Positions 12,364 through 24,180 of a stretch of 64,000 nucleotides of DNA are shown one piece after another. The DNA comes from Isoetes taiwanensis. Lineage: Eukaryota; Streptophyta; Lycopodiopsida; Isoetales; Isoetaceae. Position numbers and translations under genes: made by a program. The notes under the pieces were generated by a model. The model saw only the letters and a list, made by a program, of their open reading frames with translations. It searched no databases and was not told the origin of the DNA. The stretch's first letter is position 1. Each line of letters starts with the position of its first letter. The stretch covers positions 25,392,874 to 25,456,873 of the forward strand of contig JAJEKV010000003.1 in the NCBI GenBank assembly GCA_021234155.1, in the 5' to 3' direction.

Positions 12364-13316
12364 GGAGGCCTGGCTATGGCGGGCTTTTGCTAAGGATCGA
12401 CCACGGCAGAGTGCGGCCCAGAAAAAGTAGTACGTGACAGCAGAGCAGAGGATGTTATGGACATAACATTTTTGTTATGGACATAACAGTTTTGGCCCAA
12501 AATTGTTACTGGATATAACCTCTTAGAATCAACGGCTAGGATTTAATCCTACGGCTAAATGCAGAGGCCAAGGACGTTAAGGATCTACACACAGCTTGGG
12601 GCCCAGGGAGGATGTGATATGTGGTCCATAATCATAATGAAGCTTGACAGGAAATGCATATCCATCTCGCTGCCTAGATGAACAATCGATCATTACCCTG
12701 CTAACTAGCCCAGTTTTTGCAGAATTGGAAACACAATTTTGCGTTTTTCTTTGTCTCCTCTAGACCCAAGCAAGCTCGTAGCTTGAAAGCTACTAATAAA
12801 TCGATGATTTGCTTTGTGGGTTCATCTTACAAATCCAACTCCGGCCGTCAAGCGCTTAAAAAAGAGTCTCAAATTCCTGGTTGAACGGCCCTCTGGCCCG
12901 CACCTGATGCATAAACCCTTAAGCCGCACCTGTTTTGTTAAAAATCTCAAGAAATGAATTTAACTGTAGGAATACCTTGCCGGAATAAAACCCAACATCA
13001 TCTTCCAAGGATGCATTTGCAAATTCGATTTTTGGCTCAGGATTTTTCGTCTGATTGTTTACTCGGCGCTCCTTTACGTTAACACAGTTGGTAAACAGCA
13101 GTAAAGCCACAAAAAACTCTACCTTGAACGGATTTGTAGCGCATTTCATGCCGGGACAGACAGAGGCGTTTGGAACTGCAATACGTGAGGCAAGTAAAAA
13201 AAAGAAAATGGCTAAGCTATGCCTTCATAACTCACACGCCGAACTTTCTGAACCTTGATTTCGGAGCTTAGGAGTTCAGAACACTATTTAAAAATGCCAC
13301 AGAAGTTGTGATTGGA

Positions 13317-13405
13317 GTAATAGATTGTAGAATCAACCCATTTGATTCCACTTCAAACTCGAATAATAGATTGTAGAATCAACCAATTTCATTCCACTTC
13401 AAAAT
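13317..13405. repeat. ~45-bp tandem duplication
   Basis: AATAGATTGTAGAATCAACC followed by ATTCCACTTCAAA is present twice, starting near 13,318 and 13,364. The surrounding 12,450-13,960 holds no recognisable gene. Confidence 0.6.
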
Positions 13406-13976
13406 GCTGTGCTTAACCCAGGTCGTGGAAAATGCTGCAACAGTGTCGACAAATTGCTCATAGAAAAAATTTGTTTTTGGTTTTCCTAAGCCATATCACT
13501 ATTACAGTACTTTAGATATCTTTGGGTTGGATTAGATTAGAAAAAAGAGCCATTTTGCATCATTGATAAGATATCATTTGCTCATATAACATCTTATTAT
13601 TCTAGAAAGATACTTCAATTAAATAATGCATCCTATATGGCTCATTTCAGATTTTTGAAGAAGTTCATTAACACGAACTTGCCTAGAAAAAGCATCATTC
13701 GACATACGAATCAAAGATATCAGGTACAAATTAAAGACTGCAATATTTTGTTGTCATTAAGCAGTAAAGCAAAATTAGTTGTTTTTCTTTGAACAATTTA
13801 TTGACAATGTTGAGCAGCTCGGACATCACAATATGAATGAATGTCACCAAAATCAATCAGTGGAAAAGGAGACGGATCACTCAAGGCAAGCACAATGCAT
13901 ATTCATGTTAGATATACTTCTTTTATTTACGTCATATCTTTCATTTAACTGACATTTTTTGCATTTTGCTTTCAGT

Positions 13977-14472
13977 AGACTATCCTTACCCGTTCCACAT
14001 GATACCGTCGTGAATCCCACGGCAAAAATTCTGAAGCGTCATAAAAAACAACAAGAATACCAAGTTAAAAAGAAAATGAAGGAAACTAATGTAGAAGGAA
14101 GATATGGACAAATTTCCGCACCTCTAAAACTTGCATCTTCCAGGTATGAATTATATAGATTTAAGTTTTCAATTCATTATTACATATCACACCACTAATT
14201 ATATATGCTTGAATATGATAACAGTCAAGATGCAAATCCAAATAGAAAACAAAGTAACGAAGACACTGGTATTGACGACGGCTGCAACAAGAAAACGACA
14301 AATTCTGAGTATGTATTATATACTACTTATGTAGTTTAATCTCTCAAAAAATGAAAGATAACATATTTTTGCATTGTCAATTTACAGTATCGAAAGAACA
14401 TTGCACAGCTGTCTTATAAGAGATGAGGATATGCGAAAACCATCAGGCACAAAGAAAAGAGGCCGTCCAAGG
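13977..14472 (+). pseudogene. Multi-exon-like fragment ending in an AT-hook-like motif
   Basis: Three open blocks are separated by ~80-100-base gaps with splice-like borders. The first, after TTTCAG at ~13,977, is a Lys-rich block ending at CCAG/GTATGA (14,142). The second starts after AACAG at ~14,224 and ends TTCTGA/GTATGT. The third starts after TTACAG (~14,388) and ends CCAAG/GTGAGT (~14,471). The third block ends in KKRGRPR, an AT-hook-type motif found in many nuclear and transposon-encoded DNA-binding proteins. The family is not identified. It sits just upstream of a Helitron helicase end, so it may be captured cargo or part of that element. Confidence 0.25.
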
Positions 14473-14550
14473 TGAGTAAAAGTGCTATTATGAATAGAAG
14501 TCTTTAATTCTATTCAAGTATATTTAAATTAGGTAAATTTCGTGCATTTA

Positions 14551-14751
14551 TTTATTAGAAGATGCTACAGTTGCCTAGGACTCACCCTCGACAAAATAGT
14601 CCTCGACCTGCGCACTGAAGTCTTCACACACGGACAACTATACACAGCGCTCACTCGCGTGCGAAGAAAAGAAGACGTCCTCATCCTTCTCGACGAGTCC
14701 AACACCAGCAAGACCACAACAAACGTCGTCTACAAGGAACTGCTTCCATAA
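14551..14751 (+). pseudogene. Helitron PIF1-type helicase, C-terminal end
   Basis: The frame contains GLTLDKIVLDL, then HGQLYTALTRVRRKEDVLIL, then NVVYKELL and a stop. This is the last part of superfamily-1 PIF1 helicases as found at the end of Helitron RepHel proteins, covering motifs V and VI with the arginine-rich LTRVR. Only ~65 codons remain, and the Rep nuclease and the rest of the helicase are absent. A preceding AG at ~14,559 could be a splice acceptor. Confidence 0.6.
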
Positions 14752-14765
14752 ACAAGGTGCGTACA

Positions 14766-14945
14766 AAAAAAAAAAAAAAAAAAAAACACTCCCTCCATCT
14801 CATGCCCAAGATGTAGATGGAGCACCGATCCCCTCGGGGATCGATGCTCTCTCTACACCATCGGCGCCGCACCAACGGTCGCACTTGAGTTCGACTCCCA
14901 GGGGTGCCCAGGGCGCCGGCCTCGCCGGCGCCAAATTCTTGTAAA
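14766..14945. other. Poly-A tract, GC-rich hairpins and possible Helitron tail
   Basis: Immediately after the helicase stop come ~23 A (from ~14,766). Then a small hairpin on GATCCCC/GGGGATC (~14,828-14,845), a B-box-like GAGTTCGACTCC (~14,887), and a perfect 9-bp stem GGCGCCGGC/GCCGGCGCC at 14912-14920 and 14924-14932 with loop CTC. A terminal GC-rich hairpin suits a Helitron 3' end, but the expected CTRR is not found 10-12 bases beyond (AAATTCTTG is seen), so the boundary is unproven. Confidence 0.35.
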
Positions 14946-16874
14946 ATTATAAAATTATTGTGTATGTCTGTCGTGTATGTTGCCCTAAATCTAACGATCT
15001 GAAATATTTTGCCCTAAAATTTTGACGGCCAGGATTTTGCCAGTTCGGTGGCCAAGTTTATGTAAGACCAAGAATTAAAAAAATCCCTGCTCTGGCAATG
15101 ACGATCTCTTCTCCAGCGAGCATCAGCGCTGTCGGAGATGCGCTAGAAGTTGAAGTTTTCAGCTACGGCAGTAGCCAGGTGTGGCCTGGCCCTATGACAT
15201 CTTTTTTACTGTGCTCCACAATGCCACTTTGCATCCCTTTTACAGACTTCAAACTGGATGGCGTACGCAGTGAGCCCAAGCTCATGTTCTCTGGTTAGGA
15301 CCTGAGCTGCTTCGGAAGATAGAATAGGAGGAATGGTAGATGGGGCGCTTCTGTGCAGGTGCCCAGGAGTCTCTCGAAGCACATGAACTTGGAGGTTTTA
15401 TTCGTCTTTTATATGATAAGGCATGCCAGCAAGAAGTCAGCTCAGAAGCTTCATTTCCGACTTGAGTTTTAACAGTGTAATCATGACAATGCTTAGTAAA
15501 AGCTATGGCCAAGATGATAAACATGAAAAAGAAGCAGTCTTAACAGAATGTTGACATCTTCTTTGTTGGAGAGTTTGTGAGCTACTTAAAATGGATTGGT
15601 TGGATGGTGAAAGGTCCAGAGTTTAAGAACCTGAAGGGAAGCCAGGATGCATTTTGAGATAAGATTCTTGAAGAAAGGAGAAAAGAAAACAGAGAGCAAA
15701 AGGGCACTAAAAGCAGAGATGACGAATTTTTGGATTTGTCTGACCCAGGCATCCGTGACGAGCATTAATTAAAGCAACTATGATAGTTGGAGAGGAGCGT
15801 GTAGCTGGGTTGGTGTAAACCAGCACAAGTAATATGGTATGTGATGTTCATTCTTGAGTTCAAATTGTCAGTCCAGATTTAATCAATATTCTAGAAATTG
15901 CAGCAAACACGGCTTCAAATTTTTTTTACACAGATTGGACAAAATTTAACAGCTTAGGGGCACCGTCTCATCTTTTATCTTGGACGTAGGGCTTTTGCCA
16001 ACAGGTGTGAATGTGATGATGGCAAAAATCAATATGGTGAAGGTGAAAACTAAATGCAGGTGAACATAATCCAGATGCCCAAAACTCGCAACATGGTTAA
16101 TGCAATGAGGAAGATCAATTTGAAAGATGCAGCAGAAAGACTTGAACTGAGTTGCTTCTGGATATCCTGCAGGTGAATGTTCTGGAAAAACTCTCTATAT
16201 TGTTTGTTTTCTTTGATTCATCTCAATGGCTTTACAGGATGTCTTTGCATGTATATAACCATTTGTAGGTGATTCTAATATCATGCTTTTTTTGTGACAG
16301 GTGTTACATAAGTCTACCAAGGCCATTCCTTCAGAATATATGGAGGGAAACAACAAAAGCTGAAAAAGATTCACAAACTGAAAATGGCAGCAAGGGGTAC
16401 TGCCTCACGAGAAGAGCTCCTTGCAGGGAAGCGAACCATATAAGGTACCTTGCTGTTTTGCATTATGAAATTACTATAAGTAGATCCAACAATTAAGCGG
16501 TTGTGCTGAGAATATGTAGGGATGGACATTACATGTCAATATAGAATATTTTATTTTGTAGTCATTCCAATATGAACTCAAAAGATGCAGCCTTCAAGTA
16601 TCTAGGCTTTCATTCTGTACTCACTTCAAATAAAGATGTTATAAAACAGAAGCATATGTACATTTTTATATCTTCATTTCTACAAAAGAAACATTTAGAC
16701 ACTTCTGTAATAGGAGCTCAGAAGCTTTTGCAGGTGTTTTCTGGACCCTACAGCTACATTAAGGTAGCTTTGGCAGCAATTGGGGACTTGGTGTAATATA
16801 TCTCTGCATTAGGTTCTGGACCATCCACACATATATATTTGGCCACTGAAGCTGACAAACTAATACAACGAATC
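14946..16874. other. No gene recognised
   Basis: Some blocks look exon-like: an open frame at 15,098-15,298, and one at ~16,300-16,444 with a CAG/GT border before it and AAG/GTACC after it. None of the translations matches a family I know. Confidence 0.35.
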
Positions 16875-17275
16875 AATATCTCCTTTTTTCGCCTATATAT
16901 GGTCTTTTGTATAAGTTGCATGGCATCCATTTTACTTTTCCATTTATTCCAATCTCCAGAGCATGTTGACTCAGCAAAATGAAATATTGTTGCCTAAGCT
17001 GCTGAACCAAATCTCAAAGGAATTGTAGCCTAAGCAGTAATAGATGGTCAATCAGTTTTGTTCGGTCGTTAGAAATCCGACAAATTCTAAGGAACTCCAT
17101 ATTTTTAGTGGACTTGCTCAATTATTTCTTTTTTTGGCCCATATATGGTCTTTTGTATAAGCCATTTGACAATCAAATTGTGTGGCATCATTCCACGGCC
17201 ACTTCCAGTTTCATTCCAATCTCTAGACCATGTTGAACCAAACTTCAATGTAATATGGAATATTGTGGCCCTGGA
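16875..17275. repeat. Degenerate tandem duplication of ~250 bp
   Basis: TATATGGTCTTTTGTATAAG, ATTCCAATCTC(C/T)AGA and CATGTTGA recur in the same order in 16,880-16,985 and 17,140-17,250. The segment 17,275-17,348 is the start of the unit that forms the tandem array at 20.0-23.6 kb (GTTGGAGCTTCTTGACACC at ~17,321). The array therefore originally began here and was split by insertions. Confidence 0.5.
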
Positions 17276-17976
17276 CTACCACAGTCGTCGGATCTGTCAA
17301 TCCTATGGCCCAGACTGTATGTTGGAGCTTCTTGACACCTCTCGTTTCGAATAAGCACCCAAACCAAAGGGGGTTTAAGGGGGATTTTAATTAAAATATA
17401 TTAAACCCAATGGTTGTGTTCATTAATGTTAATGGTAGTTATGTATTGGTTGTTAATGGTAGTTATGTAGCATTATAACAGGGGGTCTTTTTTGTATTTT
17501 TGTACAGTTTTTGCTATGGTTTTCATATGATTTGATGGGCGTATTGTGCGAGGCATACTAATTAGTATATCTAGAGCGCACACTGTATTCTCATATTCGA
17601 ATGCCATATTATCTATGATTTTGCAATGGTTTAGCTTTGAATATTTCTACATGAAAAAACCAATTATTTTTTAGTCCCCAGAAAACACATGCAAGCATCG
17701 AGCTCTCTTATTTTAGGGTTTGTGGAAAAGAGGGCATGCTTTAGGGTTCTCTGATCCATTTTTTTCTCTCGAATTCCGGATCTTGGTTTTCCGTTTGTTC
17801 TATCCTACACGTTGGTGGACCGAGTTCTCTTGAGGCGCCGACTTTCTAAAGCGGCGATCCTTGTGTGCGGGATCACGGGTTTTATGCTTATTCAGTAGTC
17901 ATCAAATCCTACACAAAACTAAACTTGCGGATGTTGCTCTTTTGGGATTTGAAAGGGTTCGAGAATAGAGCGGCAT

Positions 17977-18219
17977 TTGGAGTCCCAACAAGAAAATGTA
18001 ATCAATGCACGAGCCGATTTCTCTTTTCGATTATTTCTTGAGCTTTTTTTCTCGGAATATGCGAGGAATTTCAAATGGAAATCAACGTTTTTAAACGATT
18101 TAGTGAATACGATTGGGAGCGAGAGCTTTCGCGGATTTGAGGAAGAAGAGGATAGGATTTGGCGGATTTGTGTTTTCTCAATTCCATCGCTTGTCTTTGC
18201 TACATTCCTATTTTCATAG
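17977..18219 (+). other. Unidentified 80-codon ORF inside the TIR element
   Basis: An ATG frame with a phenylalanine-rich N-terminal half, an acidic patch (EEEEDR) and a hydrophobic C-terminus. I do not recognise it. Its position inside an element with near-identical ends makes it candidate cargo, but chance is equally likely. Confidence 0.15.
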
Positions 18220-18884
18220 CAATTTTGTTATTTCTGACATGATGTTGGGCATGCCGCCATTTCAAAATTATGCTTTGTGAAGTATGTAGCTACTTGAGCT
18301 ATTTGTAGAAAGCTGCTGACCTTCAAGAAGCTGTGTGATGAGGTGTTATCGTCATGCTTGCATTACCTTTGTATCATAATCGGTGCGGCATGACTATGGT
18401 GGTTGAAATGTTTATTGGGGTTTCTAACAAAGGGCAGGTTCAATTTATATCAATTCTCAGTTTTGTTTGGGCAATAATTATGGACAACATATTTTAATTA
18501 TTTGGAAGACAGGTTCGATTTCTATTTGCAGATAACAGTGACACAGTGCTTTTATAGCACAGGTTTGGATATTTTAAACCATATCAGTGACAATAGCAAC
18601 AGGCAAACCTAGTGGGCCTCCCAGGAATAAGCTTCTCGCCAGTAGGTTCCATCAGAGCACAAGGTCAGACTCTTACTAATGCACAAGGTTTTCATGAGCC
18701 AGAAATTTGGCAGTGGCATTTGGGGGCCTCACTTCTGTGCACTTGGCATTGCTTTATGTTATTGTATCTGTTTTCCTTGTTGCATGGTTGTTCATGTTAA
18801 TCGATTTGCAGGGACCAAGCAGATGCAATTGGATGGGCAGATGTCTTGCCGACATCAAGTTCAGGAGGATGGCATGCACAACAG

Positions 18885-18985
18885 GTTTGCCGGATTAGAA
18901 AGGAGGGCTTCTCTTCAAGGTTTGATCTCAAAAGTTATGGTGTTGCCTATGCTGGCAGGGGGTTCAAATCCCCTTATTTCCATCT
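18885..18985 (+). repeat. tRNA-like B-box sequence (SINE-like)
   Basis: GGGGGTTCAAATCCCC (~18,959-18,974) is a strong B box with T-stem pairing, preceded by TGCCTATGCTGGC. There is no credible anticodon arm, so it is probably part of a SINE rather than a tRNA. Confidence 0.3.
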
Positions 18986-19180
18986 ACGTTGACCTATATA
19001 TTGACTTCTTCCTATGGCTCTGAAATCTTATGCTGAGATGGAAATGTAGGTTTGACCCCATCAGTGATTTAGTGGACGGCTTGGAATGCCCGTAGGGAAT
19101 ATGTAAGAGAATATCAGGAAATCAATGGATGAAAACAAGCAATAAGGGAAAACAAAGCGAATAGATAGGAATCTAAGGCA

Positions 19181-19312
19181 ATGCGTATGTGAAATACAAC
19201 TCTACTTGGCTATTATGGCTTCTACATTTGGCTGTATATATGATTAATGCGTATGTGAAATACAACTCTACTTGGCTATTATGGCTTCTACATTTGGCTG
19301 TATATATGATTG
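19181..19312. repeat. 66-bp perfect tandem duplication
   Basis: Two identical copies begin ATGCGTATGTGAAATAC at 19181 and 19247 and end TGTATATATGATT. It lies within the TIR element. Confidence 0.8.
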
Positions 19313-19384
19313 CCATAGTAAATTATAAATGATTAGTTAGTTCATTCTTTTGGTTAGTTTTCCAACAAGGGTGGCTTCAAGCGT

Positions 19385-19475
19385 AGCATAGTGGAAGAGC
19401 AATTGAGTTATCTAGCATCTTGAAACTACTAGGATATGATGGGTTTAAATCCCCTAAGATAAGGTGTGGTAACAT
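19385..19475 (+). repeat. tRNA-derived SINE head
   Basis: GCGTAGCATAGTGGAAGAGC contains a good A box (TAGCATAGTGG). About 55 bases later comes GGGTTTAAATCCCC, a B box with one change. The spacing suits a pol III internal promoter of a tRNA-derived SINE. The rest of the element was not delimited. Confidence 0.45.
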
Positions 19476-19775
19476 CGGTTTGAAGAGGCGCAATTAAATT
19501 ACATTATCCTATAATATTATACTTATTAGGGCTTCTTTCTGATTTCCTTTATTTTTGTTATAATGTTAAATATTAGATTTCACATATCTGCTACATGTTT
19601 TGCATGTTTTACATGTTTTTACGTATGTTTTTTTTCGGGCCCGAAGGGCCCAAAAATTTTTTTGGTATAACAATCAATACATAACTACCATTAACATTAA
19701 TGAACACAACCATTGGGTTTAATATATTTTAATTAAAATCCCCCTTAAACCCCCTTTGGTTTGGGTGCTTATTCA

Positions 19776-20042
19776 CACGGGGGGTGACGTAGGGCAGCGA
19801 GAGCCCTTGTGATTATATTTTCCACGAGAGCCCTTGTGATTATATTTTCCGCATTATAAAACCAACACCATATAGTATTTTGCTTAAAATCTTATAGTAT
19901 TTTGCATATGTTGTTATACGGTATACCAATTTGTGTACTTGCATACCCCACAAACGAGGAACTTTACGTACGGTGTAGATTAAGGAATAAGGGGTGAATA
20001 TGCCTATCCAACAGCTCTCGTTGCCCGGAGTCACCCCCCGTG
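19776..20042. mobile_element. 267-bp MITE with ~30-bp inverted ends
   Basis: It starts CACGGGGGGTGAC and ends GTCACCCCCCGTG. The inverted similarity continues imperfectly inward (GGGC-GCGAGAGC on the left, GCTCTCGTTGCCC on the right) to ~30 bp. Its right end matches 3,228-3,330. It has no coding capacity. It lies directly between the right end of the long-TIR element and a tandem array unit. No target duplication was recognised. Confidence 0.65.
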
Positions 20043-23000
20043 GATTATGCTCAATTATGATTGGGGACGCCTATGATTTTAAGATGTCGAATACGAGTTT
20101 GCCTAAGGTTTTGATGGTATATCGAGCCTCTATACGGTGAAATACGAGGATTCGAACCTCTACCAAAATAACTCAATGTCCTAATACGACTACTTTAACC
20201 AATCTAACCAGTGAGCTAATGTGACTATTTTTTATCTTAAATCTATGTTTTTTTTATAATAACCCATTGAATTGTTTTAGGGATATGGTCTATGGTTTCA
20301 ATAATTATATCTATATCAAATCCCCCTGGAACCCCCTGTTATTTTGCTACATCCAGTGAGCTAATGTGACTATTTTTTATCTTAAATCTATGTTTTTTTT
20401 ATAATAACCCATTGAATTGTTTTAGGGATATGGTCTATGGTTTCAAAATTATATCTATATCAAATCCCCTGGAACCCCCTGTTATTTTGCTACATATTCT
20501 AAGCGAGGTGCACCTGGACTACCCGGTCGTCCGGATCATCAATCCTATGGCCCATCTGCGTATGTTGGAGCTTCTTGACACCTCTCGTTTGATTATGCTC
20601 AATTATGATTGGGGGCCTATGATTTTAAGATGTCGAATCTGAGTTTGCCTAAGGTTTTGATGGTATATCGAGCCTCTATACGGTGAAATCACGGGGATTG
20701 AACCTCTACCAAAATAACTCAATGTCCTAATCTGACTACTTTAACCAATCTAACGGTGAGCTAATGTGACTATTTTTTTATCTTAAATCTATTTTTTTTA
20801 TAATAACCCATTGAATTGTTTTAGGGATATGGTCTATGGTTTCAAGAATTATATCTATATCAAATCCCCCTGGAACCCCCTGTTATTTTGCTACATCCAG
20901 TGAGCTAATGTGACTATTTTTTATCTTAAATCTATGTTTTTTTTATAATAACCCATTGAATTGTTTTAGGGATATGGTCTATGGTTTCAAGAATTATATC
21001 TATATCAAATCCCCACGGAACCCCTGTTATTTTGCTACATATTCTAAGCGAGGTGCACCCGGACTACCACGGGTCGTCGGATCACATCAATCCTATGGCC
21101 CGGTATGTTGGAGCTTCTTGACACCTCTCGTTTCGATTATTCGCTCAATTATGATTGGGGGGGCCTATGATTTTAAGATGTCGAATCTGAGTTTGCCTAA
21201 GGTTTTGATGGTATATCGAGCCTCTATCACGATTGAAATCTGGGGATTGAACCTCTACCAAAATAACTCAATGTCCTAATATCGACTACTTTAACCAATC
21301 TAACCCGGTGAGCTAATGTGACTATTTTTTATCTTAAATCTATGTTTTTTTTTATAATAACCCATTGAATTGTTTTAGGGATATGGTCTATGGTTTCAAG
21401 AATTATATCTATATCAAATCCCCCTGGAACCCACGTTATTTTGCTACATCCGGTGAGCTAATGTGACTATTTTTTATCTTAAATCTATGTTTTTTTATAA
21501 TAACCCATTGAATTGTTTTAGGGATATGGTCTATGGTTTCAAGAATTATATCTATATCAAATCCCCTGGAACCCCTGTTATTTTGCTACATATTCTAAGC
21601 GAGGTGCACCACGGACTACCACGATTCGTCGGATCATTAATCCTATGGCCCGGTGTATGTTGGAGCTTCTTGACACCTCTCGTTTTGATTACGCTCAATT
21701 ATGATTGGGGGCGCCTATGATTTTAAGATGTCGAATCTGAGTTTGCCTAAGGTTTTGATGGTATATCGAGCCTCTATACGATTGAAATCACGAGGATTGA
21801 ACCTCTACCAAAATAACTCAATGTCCTAATCGACTACTTTAACCAATCTAACCCGGTGAGCTAATGTGACTATTTTTTATCTTAAATCTATGTTTTTTTA
21901 TAATAACCCATTGAATTGTTTTAGGGATATGGTCTATGGTTTCAAGAATTATATCTATATCAAATCCCCCTGGAACCCCTGTTATTTTGCTACATCCGGT
22001 GAGCTAATGTGACTATTTTTTATCTTAAATCTATATGTTTTTATAATAACCCATTGAATTGTTTTAGGGATATGGTCTATGGTTTCAAGAATTATATCTA
22101 TATCAAATCCCCCTGGAACCCCTGTTATTTTGCTACATATTCTAAAGCGAGGTGCACCACGGACTACCCACGATATTCTCGGATCTGTTAATCCTATGGC
22201 CCGGTATGTTGGAGCTTCTTGACACCTCTCGTTTGATTATGCTCAATTATGATTGGGGCGCCTATGATTTTAAGATGTCGAATCACGAGTTTGCCTAAGG
22301 TTTTGATGGTATATCGAGCCTCTATCACGATTGAAATCACGGGGGATTCGAACCTCTACCAAAATAACTCAATGTCCTAATCGACTACTTTAACCAATCT
22401 AACAAAGTGAGCTAATGTGACTATTTTTTTTATCTTAAATCTATGTTTTTTTTATAATAACCCATTGAATTGTTTTAGGGATATGGTCTATGGTTTCAAG
22501 AATTATATCTATATCAAATCCCCTGGAGGACCCCCATTTATTTTGCTACATCCGGTGAGCTAATGTGACTATTTTTATCTTAAATCTATGTTTTTTATAA
22601 TAACCCATTGAATTGTTTTAGGGATATGGTCTATGGTTTCAAGAATTATATCTATATCAAATCCCCGAGGAACCCCTGTTATTTTGCTACATATTCTAAG
22701 CGAGGTGCACCCTGGACTATCGTCGGATCTGTTAATCCTATGGGTGTATGTTGGAGCTTCTTGACACCTCTCGTTTTGATTATGCTCAATTATGATTGGG
22801 GCGCCTATGATTTTAAGATGTAGAATCTGAGAGTTTGCCTAAGGTTTTGATGGTATATCGAGCCTCTATCACGGTGAAATCTGGGGATTGAACCTCTACC
22901 AAAATAACTCAATGTCCTAATCGACTACTTTAACCAATCTAACTGAGCTAATGTGACTATTTTCTATCTTAAATCTATGTTTTTTTATAATAACCCATTG

Positions 23001-23607
23001 AATTGTTTTAGGGATATGGTCTATGGTTTCAAGAATTATATCTATATCAAATCGGAACCCCTGTTATTTTGCTACATCCGGTGAGCTAATTTGACTATTT
23101 TTTATCTTAAATCTATGTTTTTTTATAATAACCCATTGAATTGTTTTAGGGATATGGTCTATGGTTTCAAGAATTATGATTCTATGATTTTAAGATGTCC
23201 GAATCTGAGTTTGCCTAAGGTTTTGATGGTATATCCCCTGACGGTGAAATCTGAGGGATTGAACCTCTACCAAAATAACTCAATGTCCTAATACGACTAC
23301 TTTAACCAATCTAACCAGTGAGCTAATTTGACTATTTTTTATCTTAAATCTATGTTTTTTTTATAATAACCCATTGAATTGTTTTAGGGATATGGTCTAT
23401 GGTTTCAAGAATTATATCTATATCAAATCCCCCTGGAACCCCCTGTTATTTTGCTACATCCGGTGAGCTAATGTGACTATTTTTTATCTTAAATCTATGT
23501 TTTTTTTATAATAACCCATTGAATTGTTTTAGGGATATGGTCTATGGTTTCAAGAATTATATCTATATCAAATCCCCCTGGAACCCCCTGTTATTTTGCT
23601 ACATATT
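20043..23607. repeat. Higher-order tandem array, ~546-bp units
   Basis: GATTATGCTCAATTATG-type starts occur at 20043, 20591, 21137, 21687, 22235 and 22777, and a seventh, broken unit begins near 23,173. Periods are 542-550 bp. Each unit holds two copies of a ~145-180-bp subunit (GTGAGCTAATGTGAC through GTTATTTTGCTACAT; 14 in total) plus a unique part with GTTGGAGCTTCTTGACACC. On the reverse strand each unit has an A-box-like TTAGATTGGTTAA and, ~45 bases on, a B-box-like GGTTCGAATCC (intact in the first and fifth units, GGTTCAATCC elsewhere), suggesting a tRNA-derived SINE in the founding unit. Open frames of 60-107 codons here repeat between units and are not genes. Confidence 0.85.
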
Positions 23608-23611
23608 GTAG

Positions 23612-23680
23612 CTTAAGCAATAATAGATGGTCTGTTGGGTGGTTGTGAATAATAGATGGTCTGTTGGGTGGTTGTGAATC
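23612..23680. repeat. 32-bp tandem duplication at array edge
   Basis: AATAGATGGTCTGTTGGGTG is present twice in a row. Its surroundings (ATTGTAGC(C/T)TAAGCA, AATAGATGGTC, CGGACAA) match 17,020-17,110, so the same flank occurs on both sides of the array. From 23,700 to 24,180 nothing is recognised. Confidence 0.6.
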
Positions 23681-24180
23681 GGACAACTTCTAAGCAACTC
23701 CGTATTCTTTTTTTGAATAGTAATTTGGAAAATGAGACTAGAATTTTCTGTGCCGTGATGTTCTTATTTTAGTAGAAGAAAGTATTATGCCATAATAGTG
23801 AAGGTCCAATATGGTATGTTTGCATCCCAATGCCATAATGCATTTACCATCACATGAAACCATCTGAATGCATATGATTGAGTATGTTTTGGCTTAGACA
23901 AAGATCATGGAGAGTAAAATATACAAGCATATGTATTTGGTTAAGGAGGCATAAAACTCAACTTCAATTCTTTCATTGGTAGTACCAAGATACAGACCAA
24001 TACCAAGATATAGACCAATCTAGAGTGCACAAGGATGACATGCACAAAAACACTTTAGAAAATTGGTTGACATTTTGAGGATCACATGCTCAAAAAAGAC
24101 TTTAGAAAATTGATTGACATTTTGAAAGTGTCTTGGTGGCCATATTATTATTCCTCTTTCACATAGCATAACATGACAGG

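Larger units (their letters stand above)
17349..19774. mobile_element. 2.4-kb DNA transposon with 107-bp terminal inverted repeats
   Basis: The left end 17349-17455 and the right end 19668-19774 are inverted copies over 107 bases with about one mismatch. Ends read GAATAAGCACCCAAACC inward. Long inverted ends suggest a Mutator-like or other long-TIR element. No transposase is recognisable inside and no 8-11-bp target duplication is visible; the right end abuts a MITE. The left flank (CACCTCTCG) and the sequence beyond the MITE (GATTATGCTC) are adjacent in every array unit, so the insertion lies inside an array unit. The near identity of the ends points to recent movement. Confidence 0.7.

Noticed and set aside
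14766-14788. Poly-A run as evidence of a processed pseudogene of the helicase fragment
   Set aside because: The preceding blocks keep intron-like gaps, and GC-rich hairpins follow the run. A retroposed copy is not supported.
17340-19785. 9-bp Mutator-type target duplication around the 107-bp-TIR element
   Set aside because: The immediate flanks (CTCTCGTTTC and ACACGGGGGG) do not match, and the right flank is a MITE.
20130-20225. Possible tRNA genes at the GGTTCGAATCC boxes (also 10.85, 18.96 and 19.43 kb)
   Set aside because: No complete cloverleaf or credible anticodon arm. The boxes suit tRNA-derived SINE heads instead.
20412-23291. Repeated ORFs of 60-107 codons beginning NCFRDMVYGFK
   Set aside because: They recur in every array unit with shifted ends. 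They are by-products of the tandem repeat.
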